This document shows, in pieces, positions 1 through 6,201 of a DNA stretch of 8,812 bases. Each line of letters opens with the position of its first letter. Positions within the stretch are counted from its first letter, which is position 1. The notes under the pieces were generated by a model, which was not told the DNA's origin, searched no databases, and saw only the letters and a list, made by a program, of their open reading frames with translations. Source of the stretch: a bacterium (GTDB taxonomy: Bacteria; Actinomycetota; Acidimicrobiia; Acidimicrobiales; CATQHL01); NCBI GenBank assembly GCA_026713745.1, contig JAPONU010000270.1, positions 1-8,812 on the forward strand, read 5' to 3'. Position numbers and translations under genes: made by a program.

Positions 1-2
1 AC

Positions 3-128
3 AATCTCATAAAACGCGTCAAACGCGTCGCCTACGGATTCCGCCGCTTCGCCCACTACCGCATCCGGGCGCTGCTCTACGCCGGCAAACCCAACTGGGC
101 GCTCCTCGCCACCGTCACTCCCCGCTAA
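3..128 (+). CDS. ISL3-type transposase, C-terminal end (5' part off-window)
   Basis: The open frame runs from the window edge to TAA at 126-128 and encodes 41 residues beginning NLIKRVKRVAYGF and ending YAGKPNWALLATVTPR. From family knowledge this is the typical C-terminus of ISL3-family DDE transposases, after the final catalytic Glu, with the NLIKRVKR and FxxYRIRxLLYAGxPNW motifs. The catalytic residues lie upstream of the window, so I cannot tell whether the element is intact. No terminal inverted repeat is recognisable after the stop. The minus-strand fragment 376-125 resumes immediately, its stop overlapping this stop at 126-127, so the right end of the element is either very short or deleted. 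Confidence 0.8.
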   Translation, partial: NLIKRVKRVAYGFRRFAHYRIRALLYAGKPNWALLATVTPR

Positions 129-376
129 TTTCCGAAGCGCCGCCAATCCCACTCCCGGTTGTACTGAACCTCACTGATGAGAAACTGGCTCACGCGGTCG
201 GAGGCGCGGTACGCGTTGGTGAAGCGGTGGGCCGTGATGATGGAGTCATGGCTAAGGGGTCCGCTCGCGCCCGCCAGACGGCGGTAGTAGACATGCTGCC
301 GCTCAGCGGCAAAGGCCCAGTAGCAGGCGAATCCCTCGGTCACGGCCGGCTGCCGACCTGAGATCCTTAACATCAT
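125..376 (-). pseudogene. Truncated 5-hmdU DNA kinase helical-domain / glutamyl-thymine pyrophosphorylase-like protein (N-terminal 83 aa)
   Basis: The start is ATG at 376-374 (a second ATG follows at once), preceded by GGAG four bases upstream, which supports this start over the longer open frame that runs back to 595. The 83 residues contain FAAERQHVYYRR (about 22-33) and HRFTNAYRASDRVSQFLI (about 50-67). I recognise this as the N-terminal signature of the family named for the phage 5-hydroxymethyluracil DNA kinase helical domain and related alpha-glutamyl/putrescinyl thymine pyrophosphorylases, which act on or process hypermodified thymines. Relatives are several hundred residues long. Here the frame ends at TAG 127-125, where the ISL3 transposase remnant begins, so the gene is 3'-truncated and probably inactive. 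It lies 76 bases downstream of the SLOG gene on the same strand, so it was plausibly third in a TIR-SLOG operon. The family assignment is from memory of motifs. Confidence 0.66.
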
Positions 377-452
377 GAAGCTCCAGCGCAGAACCCGTCG
401 GGCAGATGGTAGCGGCGTGCGCCGACCTGAGTCCGGGATCCTGTCGACAGAC

Positions 453-1310
453 TTAGCAGGTCGCTTGGGTAAGACCTCCGACCACGAGCGATGCGATCTC
501 GCTTGTGCGATGCGAGGCCGCCAGCTGGCGAATGCCGTGCGCGTCCAGTCCGCAGGACGTCGCGCGCCATCCGCTGGAGGCTGCGACGGTCGCAAGCAAC
601 CCTAGAGCATGGTCGATGCGCTCGTCGTCGGCGGGGCGCGCCGGAAAGTCGTCGGGAGCCCAACTCAGGTCATCGAGATGAAGCCGTTTAGCGACCAGTG
701 CAGCGGCGCCCCCAAGTCCTGCGGCGACATATAGGGGTTGCTGAGCCTGCACCGAGACGATCGCCTCTTCGATGATTCCGGGCATTGCCCCGACGAAGTC
801 TGAGAGATTCCCGCCGACGAGTACTCGAGCGTCGGTGACTGCCGCCATATGGCGACGCAGTGCACTGTAGGCCTGCGCGACATCAAGTGAAGCACAAGGA
901 TGTGGATCGTCGGGCTTGACACTCAGAATCCCCTCGATCTCATAGCCTTCCTCGTCAAGGCAGACGATTCGTCCCCTCGTGCCGAGCGTTCGGTCTATTT
1001 CGTCAAGTTCGTTGTAGGAGAGCTTGTTGTGTTCGGGGGCCGCAAGACACAGGGTGAGCGCCTCCCCGTGGTCAACGCCGTATCGACGGACCTCGTGCAT
1101 GAGGTACTGGGTAAATCCCGACGGCTTGATCCTTCCTCCGTACACGAGAGTTCCCCCGGCGAGCAGTACGGCACGAGCGACCTCGCCAATGGTGTGCTCG
1201 GCATGCGCTGCAGAAAGTCCAAGACGACTTAGGTCAGCGCTTTCGGAGACCGAGATACCGACTCGTATTCCTCGCAGCGCCTCGCTCGGGTTAAGTCCGT
1301 TCGCAGTCAT
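453..1310 (-). CDS. SLOG-superfamily nucleotide-binding protein
   Basis: 285 residues with a Rossmann-like layout: a first strand GIRVGISVSES (14-24), a glycine-rich loop AGGTLVYGGRIKPSGFT (51-67), and a second signature GGNLSDFVGAMPGIIEEA (166-183) followed by LYVAAGLGGAAALVA (193-207). The GGTLVYGG and PGIxEEA pair is what I expect for prokaryotic SLOG (LOG/Smf/DprA-related) families found beside TIR genes. In Thoeris ThsA a SLOG domain binds a cyclic ADP-ribose isomer made by the TIR partner. No membrane segment or fused effector domain is visible, so the protein may be a soluble sensor or a nucleotide-processing enzyme. ATG at 1310 lies five bases after the TIR stop at 1316, with only a weak Shine-Dalgarno, which suggests translational coupling. 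The exact SLOG subfamily is uncertain. Confidence 0.75.
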   Translation of the reverse strand: MTANGLNPSEALRGIRVGISVSESADLSRLGLSAAHAEHTIGEVARAVLLAGGTLVYGGRIKPSGFTQYLMHEVRRYGVDHGEALTLCLAAPEHNKLSYNELDEIDRTLGTRGRIVCLDEEGYEIEGILSVKPDDPHPCASLDVAQAYSALRRHMAAVTDARVLVGGNLSDFVGAMPGIIEEAIVSVQAQQPLYVAAGLGGAAALVAKRLHLDDLSWAPDDFPARPADDERIDHALGLLATVAASSGWRATSCGLDAHGIRQLAASHRTSEIASLVVGGLTQATC

Positions 1311-1315
1311 CAGCG

Positions 1316-2530
1316 CTACCGTGTTGTGCGACTCATGTAGGTGCGCGGCGTGACGACGTCGATCACGTCTTGAACGCCTGCTACTTCAAGTAGTTCAATC
1401 AGGGCCTTGGCTTCTTCCGGCCCCAGCGGCGGATCGGGGTGCATGATCAATAGAGGACCTTCTTCAATCGCACGCTGCCGATTCTCGAGCAACCATGGGA
1501 GCAGCGTTACGGGTTCCGGAGCGTGCAATGGAGTCCAGCTAACGCCGAGAACTTCAAGCGTTTCTCGCTGAAATCCCCATAGTGCTCGTGCTAGTGCCGC
1601 ATCTACGAGCAAGTTCAGCGCTTCCTCAACGCTGGCCTGTCTAGACCCATCATTGGCTTGGCGGTAACCAACAGCCGGCACGTGATCCATGAGGAAGGAT
1701 CCACGCTCCTCAGTCCGGTACAAACCGTTGAGCGTTACGATCGGCATGCTGGCCCGCTTTGCGATCAGGAACTCGCGCTGGCACCATTCGCGACTGGCGT
1801 ACAGATCGGTGCGAATGGCGAGCAGGGCACTTGACCCTGCGTTGGATCGGAGCTCTTCCTCCCAGTCTGTTCCTGGCTGTAGATCAGCAGCATCGAAAAA
1901 TGCTTGAAGATGCGTGTGCGCGATCGTGTTACGGACCCGCCCGACTAGCTCATCTACGTAGTCGGGCTGCTCCTCAACAGCATGGCGCTTCGTGTGGCTA
2001 ATGAAGACCCTCAGTCGTTCACCGAACGGATCCCCGACGAGTTGAGCGACGGCCTGAGAGAGTTCTCGGCACAGCACGGCTGGATCTTCACAACTGGCCG
2101 GGTGCAGAGCCTGCAGATTCCCAATCTCGCCGTAGTAGGTGCTGTCAACCGTGCTCTGCAGTCGAACAGGGAAGGCCCTAATGGTTTCCTCCCCATCCTC
2201 TACGGCTGTGTGGAGACTGTCCAGATAGTCCCGCCAGTCCGACGAGTCCTGCGCGAGGGCTCGCGCGAGGCGCACACCGAGGATCGGGACGATCGCTGTT
2301 ACCCGTGCGTGAGGAAGCCCGTAGGGCAGCGGCACTTGACACGGCAATGGCCGAGGTGCATCCGAATCCTGCGTCCACGGTATCGAACGGGCGTACACCT
2401 CGACTGCCCCACCGACGAGACCCGAGTACGGTACACCTCGGAAGTGTTCCAACAGCCAGGCGGCAATCTGCTCACCCTCCCGATCCTCGGGGTGCCAGAC
2501 GACGTAAACCTCAAGGATGGGCGGCAGCAC
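1316..2530 (-). CDS. TIR-domain protein with N- and C-terminal extensions
   Basis: 404 residues in three parts. Residues 1-165 form an N-terminal module (VYVVWHPED at 8-16, VGGAVEVYARS at 39-49, VTAIVPILG at 77-85) that resembles a second degenerate TIR/flavodoxin-like fold. Residues 173-300 are a TIR domain: LRVFISHTKRH (173-183), FFDAADLQPGTDWEEEL (211-227) and SREWCQREF (246-254), where the WCxxE glutamate is E253, the expected NAD+-cleaving residue. Residues 330-404 carry MHPDPPLGPEEAKAL (363-377). The start is GTG at 2530, the only candidate after an in-frame stop at 2587-2585. GGTGGA directly abuts it and AGGGGAA lies about 18 bases upstream, so ribosome binding looks unusual. It is the promoter-proximal gene of the minus-strand TIR-SLOG operon. 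TIR identity is secure; the terminal domain interpretations are inference. Confidence 0.85.
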   Translation of the reverse strand: MLPPILEVYVVWHPEDREGEQIAAWLLEHFRGVPYSGLVGGAVEVYARSIPWTQDSDAPRPLPCQVPLPYGLPHARVTAIVPILGVRLARALAQDSSDWRDYLDSLHTAVEDGEETIRAFPVRLQSTVDSTYYGEIGNLQALHPASCEDPAVLCRELSQAVAQLVGDPFGERLRVFISHTKRHAVEEQPDYVDELVGRVRNTIAHTHLQAFFDAADLQPGTDWEEELRSNAGSSALLAIRTDLYASREWCQREFLIAKRASMPIVTLNGLYRTEERGSFLMDHVPAVGYRQANDGSRQASVEEALNLLVDAALARALWGFQRETLEVLGVSWTPLHAPEPVTLLPWLLENRQRAIEEGPLLIMHPDPPLGPEEAKALIELLEVAGVQDVIDVVTPRTYMSRTTR

Positions 2531-3084
2531 TCCACCAGCGTACTGAGCTTCCCCTGTTGAGTCTGTGCGTCGATTAGGGGTTTTTCACGTCCAGGACGCC
2601 GGACAACGCGCGGACGGGAGGTCTCGGCGGCTCTTCTTGATTCTCAAGGCTGACGTGCCGGCGGTGATCGACGACGGGAAGTGTCGACTACGTCGGTCCG
2701 CTGAATTCCGGGAATCGGGGAGTCGGATCACCGGCCAGCCTCGACCGCGGCGAGAAGCCGGGGTTCGCGGCTGTTGAGCGCGTGAGGTTGGCGCATCTGC
2801 GTTGGAGCAACGCGCCCTCGCAGATTGAGCATGTTCCCCCGAAACGAGCGTCTGGACATCGTCGGCGCGCTGAACGCGGCTGCGCCGCCTCGCTGCAGCA
2901 AGCCGCAGAGATCAACTGCTACGCGGGGCGGGCCAGCTCGTGCCTCGCGCAAGAGCGAATCGCTGTCTCGTCTACGCATGGCGTGCACCACTTAGCACGC
3001 CGGGCGGAGAACTACCGGGACCACAGCCCGGTCGAGTCGGTCTTCCCAAGCTCGAATTGCGAACTCGTACACCGGCGTCGCCGC

Positions 3085-3115
3085 CCGGTGGCGCGTTGCT
3101 GGCCTTGGCCACCGG
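3085..3115. repeat. Inverted repeat, 8-bp stem, upstream of TIR-Nmad2
   Basis: CCGGTGGC at 3085-3092 is perfectly complementary to GCCACCGG at 3108-3115, with a 15-base loop. It ends 63 bases before the TIR start codon and could be a leader hairpin or protein-binding site. In DNA this GC-rich, 8-bp stems also arise by chance. Confidence 0.35.
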
Positions 3116-3125
3116 CTACCACACC

Positions 3126-3136
3126 GTGACTGTCAC
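3126..3136. promoter_or_regulatory. Candidate operator palindrome GTGACTGTCAC
   Basis: This is a perfect 5+1+5 palindrome (GTGAC, T, GTCAC), 42 bases upstream of the TIR start at 3179. The position suits a repressor or activator site for the TIR-Nmad2 operon. No matching regulator gene is identified nearby and no second copy was noticed in the window, so the assignment rests only on symmetry and position. Confidence 0.3.
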
Positions 3137-3178
3137 ACCCTCTCTCTAAGCTTCGCGCGGAGGAACCTAGGAGGCGCC

Positions 3179-3646
3179 ATGAGCGAGACCCACAACCTGT
3201 TCATCAGCCACCGCCACGAGGACGATGCGCACGTTACCGGCCTGAAGAACCTGCTGAAGGGCAGGGGCGTAACGATCCGCGACGCGTCAATCACGAGCGA
3301 CAGCCCGAACCAAGCCCGGAATCCCGACTACATCAAGACTCAGATCTTGGCTCCGGGCATCAAGTGGGCCGGCACATTGGTGGTCCTCATCACGCCGGAC
3401 ACCAAGAACCACGACTGGGTCGACTGGGAGATCGAGTACGCCAACAAGAACGACAAGCGCATCGTCGGCGTGTGGGCGCCGGGCTCAGAGGGCTGCGAGG
3501 TTCCGGAACCACTCGAGAAGTACGCCGACGCCATCGTTGGCTGGAACTCAGAGAGAATCTTGGGGGCGATCAACGGATCTCGGACCTTTGAAGACTCCGA
3601 CGGCCAACCCCGGCTTCCACAGCCGGTCAATCGGATCGGCTGCTAG
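3179..3646 (+). CDS. MTH538/ThsB-like TIR-domain protein
   Basis: 155 residues, essentially one TIR-like domain. Strand A is NLFISHRHEDD (6-16). The core strand is GTLVVLITPDT (65-75). The catalytic-helix region is HDWVDWEIEYA (78-88), where E84 occupies the WxxxE position used as the NAD+-hydrolysing glutamate in TIR enzymes. The next strand is KRIVGVWAPG (93-102). The family fits the MTH538 TIR-like (DUF1863) proteins, which include Thoeris ThsB. ATG at 3179 has a strong AGGAGG four bases upstream (3169-3174) and a second GGAGGA at 3159-3164. The last 20 or so residues form a polar tail. The downstream Nmad2-like gene begins four bases after the stop, so they form an operon. It probably makes an NAD+-derived signal; that role is inferred from the family. 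Confidence 0.85.
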   Translation: MSETHNLFISHRHEDDAHVTGLKNLLKGRGVTIRDASITSDSPNQARNPDYIKTQILAPGIKWAGTLVVLITPDTKNHDWVDWEIEYANKNDKRIVGVWAPGSEGCEVPEPLEKYADAIVGWNSERILGAINGSRTFEDSDGQPRLPQPVNRIGC

Positions 3647-3650
3647 AGGC

Positions 3651-4259
3651 GTGCCAAGGCTCTTTGCGTACATCGTGCGACACGACATCGGCTTCGCGCC
3701 GAATCCCTTCTACGGCGTCTGCACGCTTGCAACCTGCAAACCCGGTATACGCGGTAGCGCGGGAATCGGAGACTGGGTCGCAGGCGTCGGTTCGAAGCAG
3801 CAGGGTCAGCAGGGGAGACTCGTCTTTGCGATGCGCGTCGAGGAGGTCCTCTCCTACGACGAGTATTGGAGTGACCCCAGATTCCAGAACAAGAAACCGA
3901 ACAGAGTTGGCAGCCTCAAGCAGAGGTACGGCGACAATATCTACCACCGCTCACCCAGTGGAGAGTCGTGGATCCAAGAAGACGGTCGCCATAGCCTCGA
4001 AGACGGCTCCCCAAACATGCGCCACGTTCAGCGCGACACCAGTGCTCCGAGGGTTCTGGTCTCCGAGACTTTCGTGTACTACGGCAACAGAGCGGTCGAG
4101 GTCCCCGACGTGTTTCGCGACTGGCAGGGCCTCGACGTCTGCTCCCCGGGGCGAAGCTACCGGTGCAACTTCCCAGAGGAGTTGAGAGACTCCTTCATCA
4201 CCTGGCTCGACGGCCAAGTTCATCTCGGCATCGCTGGAGGACCTCTCGACTGGCGTTGA
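3651..4259 (+). CDS. Nmad2-like protein (nucleotide-modification-associated domain 2)
   Basis: 202 residues from GTG 3651. The frame stays open further upstream, but residues before the GTG only read through the TIR gene in another frame. AGAGG at 3645-3649 supports GTG, and conserved sequence starts immediately. Signature stretches are LFAYIVRHDIGFAPNPFYG (4-22), CTLATCKPGIR (24-34), GDWVAG (40-45), YWSDPRF (72-78), YGDNIYH (93-99), VLVSETFVYYG (135-145) and FITWLDG (182-188). I recognise these as Nmad2, a domain that comparative genomics predicted to act in DNA base hypermodification systems; its biochemistry is unknown to me. The start signal overlaps the TIR stop (TAG 3644-3646), so the two genes are tightly coupled. 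That coupling suggests Nmad2 works with, or gates, the TIR enzyme. Confidence 0.72.
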   Translation: MPRLFAYIVRHDIGFAPNPFYGVCTLATCKPGIRGSAGIGDWVAGVGSKQQGQQGRLVFAMRVEEVLSYDEYWSDPRFQNKKPNRVGSLKQRYGDNIYHRSPSGESWIQEDGRHSLEDGSPNMRHVQRDTSAPRVLVSETFVYYGNRAVEVPDVFRDWQGLDVCSPGRSYRCNFPEELRDSFITWLDGQVHLGIAGGPLDWR

Positions 4260-4352
4260 CTGGCGCCCTCTAGGACTACGGCCGGAGCGCCTTGGGGTCC
4301 GCGCGGTCGGCATTCTTGATCTTGACCGGCAGTCGTGTCATCAACGTGCTGG

Positions 4353-4925
4353 TTACTGCGCATCGACGGGGCCGCCGCGGTCGTGGTGCCCGACAACGTG
4401 CTATTCGAGGCCGGAGCCGGCGAGACCATCCGCCGCCGCCTGCTGCACGACTGCGAGGTCCACACCCTGCTGCGCCTCCCCACCGGCATCTTCTACGCCC
4501 AGGGCGTCAAGGCCAACGTGCTGTTCTTCCGCCGCCGACCCGGCGCCGAGCAGGCCTGGACCCGCGAGCTGTGGGTCTACGACCTGCGCACCAACAAGCA
4601 CTTCACCCGCAAGCAGAACCCCCTCCGCCGCGCCGACCTCGACGACTTCGTGACCTGCTACCGCCCCGGCGAGACTCACCGCCGCGAGCCCTCCGAACGC
4701 TTCAAGCGCTTCACCTACGACGAACTCCTGGCCCGCGACAAGGTAAGCCTCGACATCTTCTGGCTCCGCGGCGACAGCGTCGGTGACACCGACGACCTCC
4801 CAGCGCCCGCCGTCCTCGCCGCCGAAATCGCCGAAGACCTCCAAGCCGCCCTCGAAGAAATCCAAGCCCTCGCCGAAACCCTTGCAGTCGCCGAGGCCAC
4901 AAGCGGGGAGCGGATCGGCGGCTGA
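4353..4925 (+). pseudogene. hsdM: Type I restriction methylase HsdM, 3' fragment
   Basis: About 190 residues match the C-terminal half of HsdM-type N6-adenine methylases: AAVVVPDNVLFEAGAGETIR, then LLRLPTGIFYAQGVKANVLFF, ELWVYDLRTNKHFT, DLDDFVTCY and DIFWLRGDS, ending with a helical tail of the usual kind and TGA at 4923-4925. The AdoMet-binding motif and the catalytic NPPF/Y motif, which lie upstream in full-length HsdM (roughly 480-520 residues), are absent. Homology begins abruptly near 4353-4365, after unrelated sequence. A GTG at 4335 could start a short product, but it could not methylate DNA. No hsdS or hsdR is adjacent. I read this as a deletion remnant of a type I restriction-modification locus. 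Confidence 0.85.
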
Positions 4926-5030
4926 CTCCCTGTCCGCTGTCGATCGCCGCGGAGCGGCAAGGGACGGACTTGGCAGCGCTGACTGGCACCGGTGAGGCTG
5001 TCTCACCCCATTCCTAGAACTGGAGTGCAC

Positions 5031-6095
5031 ATGAGTGACGACCCATCGGACGAGACGGGCGAGATCACCGGTAGCGCCGGAGGCTCGGCCGGCGAGGAGT
5101 TGAGCCTGTTCAGCATGGCGCTGTGGGGACCCGACGGGCCGCCCGAGGACGTCTTCGGCAGAAGCAATTGGTCGTCTTGCGCCGAGGAGGACGGGCACGA
5201 CGACGACTGCTGGGGACATGTCTCGCCTATCAGGGAGCCGGTGGCGATCCCGCCGCCGAACATGCTCATCTCGCGAGAAGACATGCAGGCGATCGCCATG
5301 GGGTACGCGCCTATGGACATGAACGACAAGTGGCTCGGTTTCATGGAGGACAACCGCTTGTTCCTCCATCGCAGCTGGACCGGTCACGGCATCTACGAAG
5401 TGACGTTCGCGGCCAAGGAGAAGGGCTTCATGGCCACCTCGGCGCACATCGAGAGCCATCCCGACCGCAAGAGGGGAGACTTCGACCCGCAGAACTTCGA
5501 CCCGATCAGCGAGCGCGACGAGTTGGCCGACCTGATCGTGCTCGTGTCCGGCGATCCGATGTCTCCGCTGCTGCCGACGATCGTGTCGCGCGAACCCGCG
5601 CTCGACGCAGTGCTGGGCGACATAACCGGCCAGGAAGTCGACGCCATCGTCAATACAGCCAACAGGCTCCTGGCGGACGGAGACGGCGTCAACGGCGCGA
5701 TCCACCGCGCCGCCGGCCCCGAACTCCTGCGGCACTCTCGAGCGCTCGGCGCCTGCGACATCGGGCGGGCCGTGGTCACGCCGGGCTTCCGGCTCGCGGC
5801 TCGGTGGGTCATTCACACCGTGGCGCCGAAGTGGACCGGCGGCACTCGCGGCGAGCCGGTGCTGCTGGAGTCGTGCTACCGCGAATCCCTGGTACGCGCA
5901 GACGAAGTGGGTGCCGAAACCGTGGCCTTCCCGGCAATCGCAACGGGCGCCCGCGGCTATCCGCTGGAGGCAGCTGCCACGCTCGCGGTGGATGCGGTGC
6001 GCTCGGCATCCACCAAGGTGAGCACGATCCGCTTCGTCTGCTCCGACCGACAGACGTTGCACGCATTCCAGTCAGCGATTGAACACAGCGCCTAG
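5031..6095 (+). CDS. Macro-domain protein with N-terminal extension; variant active site
   Basis: 354 residues from ATG 5031, chosen over an upstream in-frame GTG (4992) because GGAG lies five bases before it. Residues 1-75 are acidic and low in complexity. Residues 96-126 hold NDKWLGFMEDNRLFLHRSWTG and IYEVTF, a motif I associate (from memory) with small proteins encoded beside ADP-ribose hydrolases. Residues 190-325 are a MacroD/YmdB-type macro domain: GDITGQEVDAIVNTAN (196-211), GVNGAIHRAAGPELL (219-233), WVIHTVAPKW (259-268) and AFPAIATGARGYPLEAAA (299-316). N211 and H225 are kept. The usual catalytic Asp of GVDG is Asn221 and the usual Tyr/Phe of GVYG is Arg308, so it may bind ADP-ribose-type ligands better than it hydrolyses them. 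No signal peptide or membrane segment is seen. Confidence 0.85.
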   Translation: MSDDPSDETGEITGSAGGSAGEELSLFSMALWGPDGPPEDVFGRSNWSSCAEEDGHDDDCWGHVSPIREPVAIPPPNMLISREDMQAIAMGYAPMDMNDKWLGFMEDNRLFLHRSWTGHGIYEVTFAAKEKGFMATSAHIESHPDRKRGDFDPQNFDPISERDELADLIVLVSGDPMSPLLPTIVSREPALDAVLGDITGQEVDAIVNTANRLLADGDGVNGAIHRAAGPELLRHSRALGACDIGRAVVTPGFRLAARWVIHTVAPKWTGGTRGEPVLLESCYRESLVRADEVGAETVAFPAIATGARGYPLEAAATLAVDAVRSASTKVSTIRFVCSDRQTLHAFQSAIEHSA

Positions 6096-6116
6096 CGCCG
6101 CCGCCATTCCGATTCG

Positions 6117-6132
6117 CCTGATCGGCATCAGG
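6117..6132. terminator. Short hairpin after the macro-domain gene
   Basis: CCTGAT, a four-base loop CGGC, then ATCAGG form a perfect 6-bp stem 22 bases after the macro gene stop. No T-run follows, so if it terminates transcription it is a weak, non-canonical site. Confidence 0.3.
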
Positions 6133-6166
6133 GCGGAGGTAAGCGCGGAGGTTGGTCTGGGAAATT

Positions 6167-6201
6167 AACCAACTTGTGGCGGGTTGTGGATGTGGTTGGT
6201 T
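6167..6201. repeat. Inverted repeat AACCAAC / GTTGGTT
   Basis: AACCAAC (6167-6173) and GTTGGTT (6195-6201) are a perfect 7-bp inverted pair separated by 21 bases, in a locally AT/T-rich part of the intergenic region before the ATPase gene. A further GTTGGT occurs at 6151-6156. This could be an operator for the downstream gene or chance. Confidence 0.25.

Larger units (their letters stand above)
2531..3178. other. Gene-free divergent intergenic region
   Basis: These 648 bases separate the divergent TIR-SLOG (minus) and TIR-Nmad2 (plus) operons. Several open frames exist but are short, arginine- or serine-rich, and show no motif I recognise, so I do not call a gene. The stretch must hold both promoters, though no convincing -35/-10 pair stands out. 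It contains a small perfect hairpin at 2799-2813 (GCGTTG, three-base loop, CAACGC), the 8-bp stem at 3085-3115 and the palindrome at 3126-3136. A decayed gene or an untranslated RNA cannot be excluded. Confidence 0.6.

Noticed and set aside
377..595. N-terminal extension of the truncated kinase/pyrophosphorylase-like gene
   Set aside because: The extension overlaps the SLOG gene end in another frame and is basic and motif-free. ATG 376 has a GGAG at proper spacing.
2565..3129. Short open frames in the divergent intergenic region
   Set aside because: None has a recognisable motif, a good ribosome-binding site with plausible composition, or support from neighbours.
3537..3650. Upstream extension of the Nmad2 gene to ATG 3537
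   Set aside because: This part only reads through the TIR gene in another frame. Conserved Nmad2 sequence and a Shine-Dalgarno motif point to GTG 3651.
4401..6062. Long minus-strand open frame (553 codons) opposite hsdM remnant and macro gene
   Set aside because: It spans two clearly recognisable plus-strand coding regions and the gap between them, has no domain motif, and reflects high-GC antisense openness.
5123..6082. Plus-strand 319-codon frame overlapping the macro gene
   Set aside because: Arginine-rich frame-shifted shadow of the macro-domain gene with no recognisable motif.
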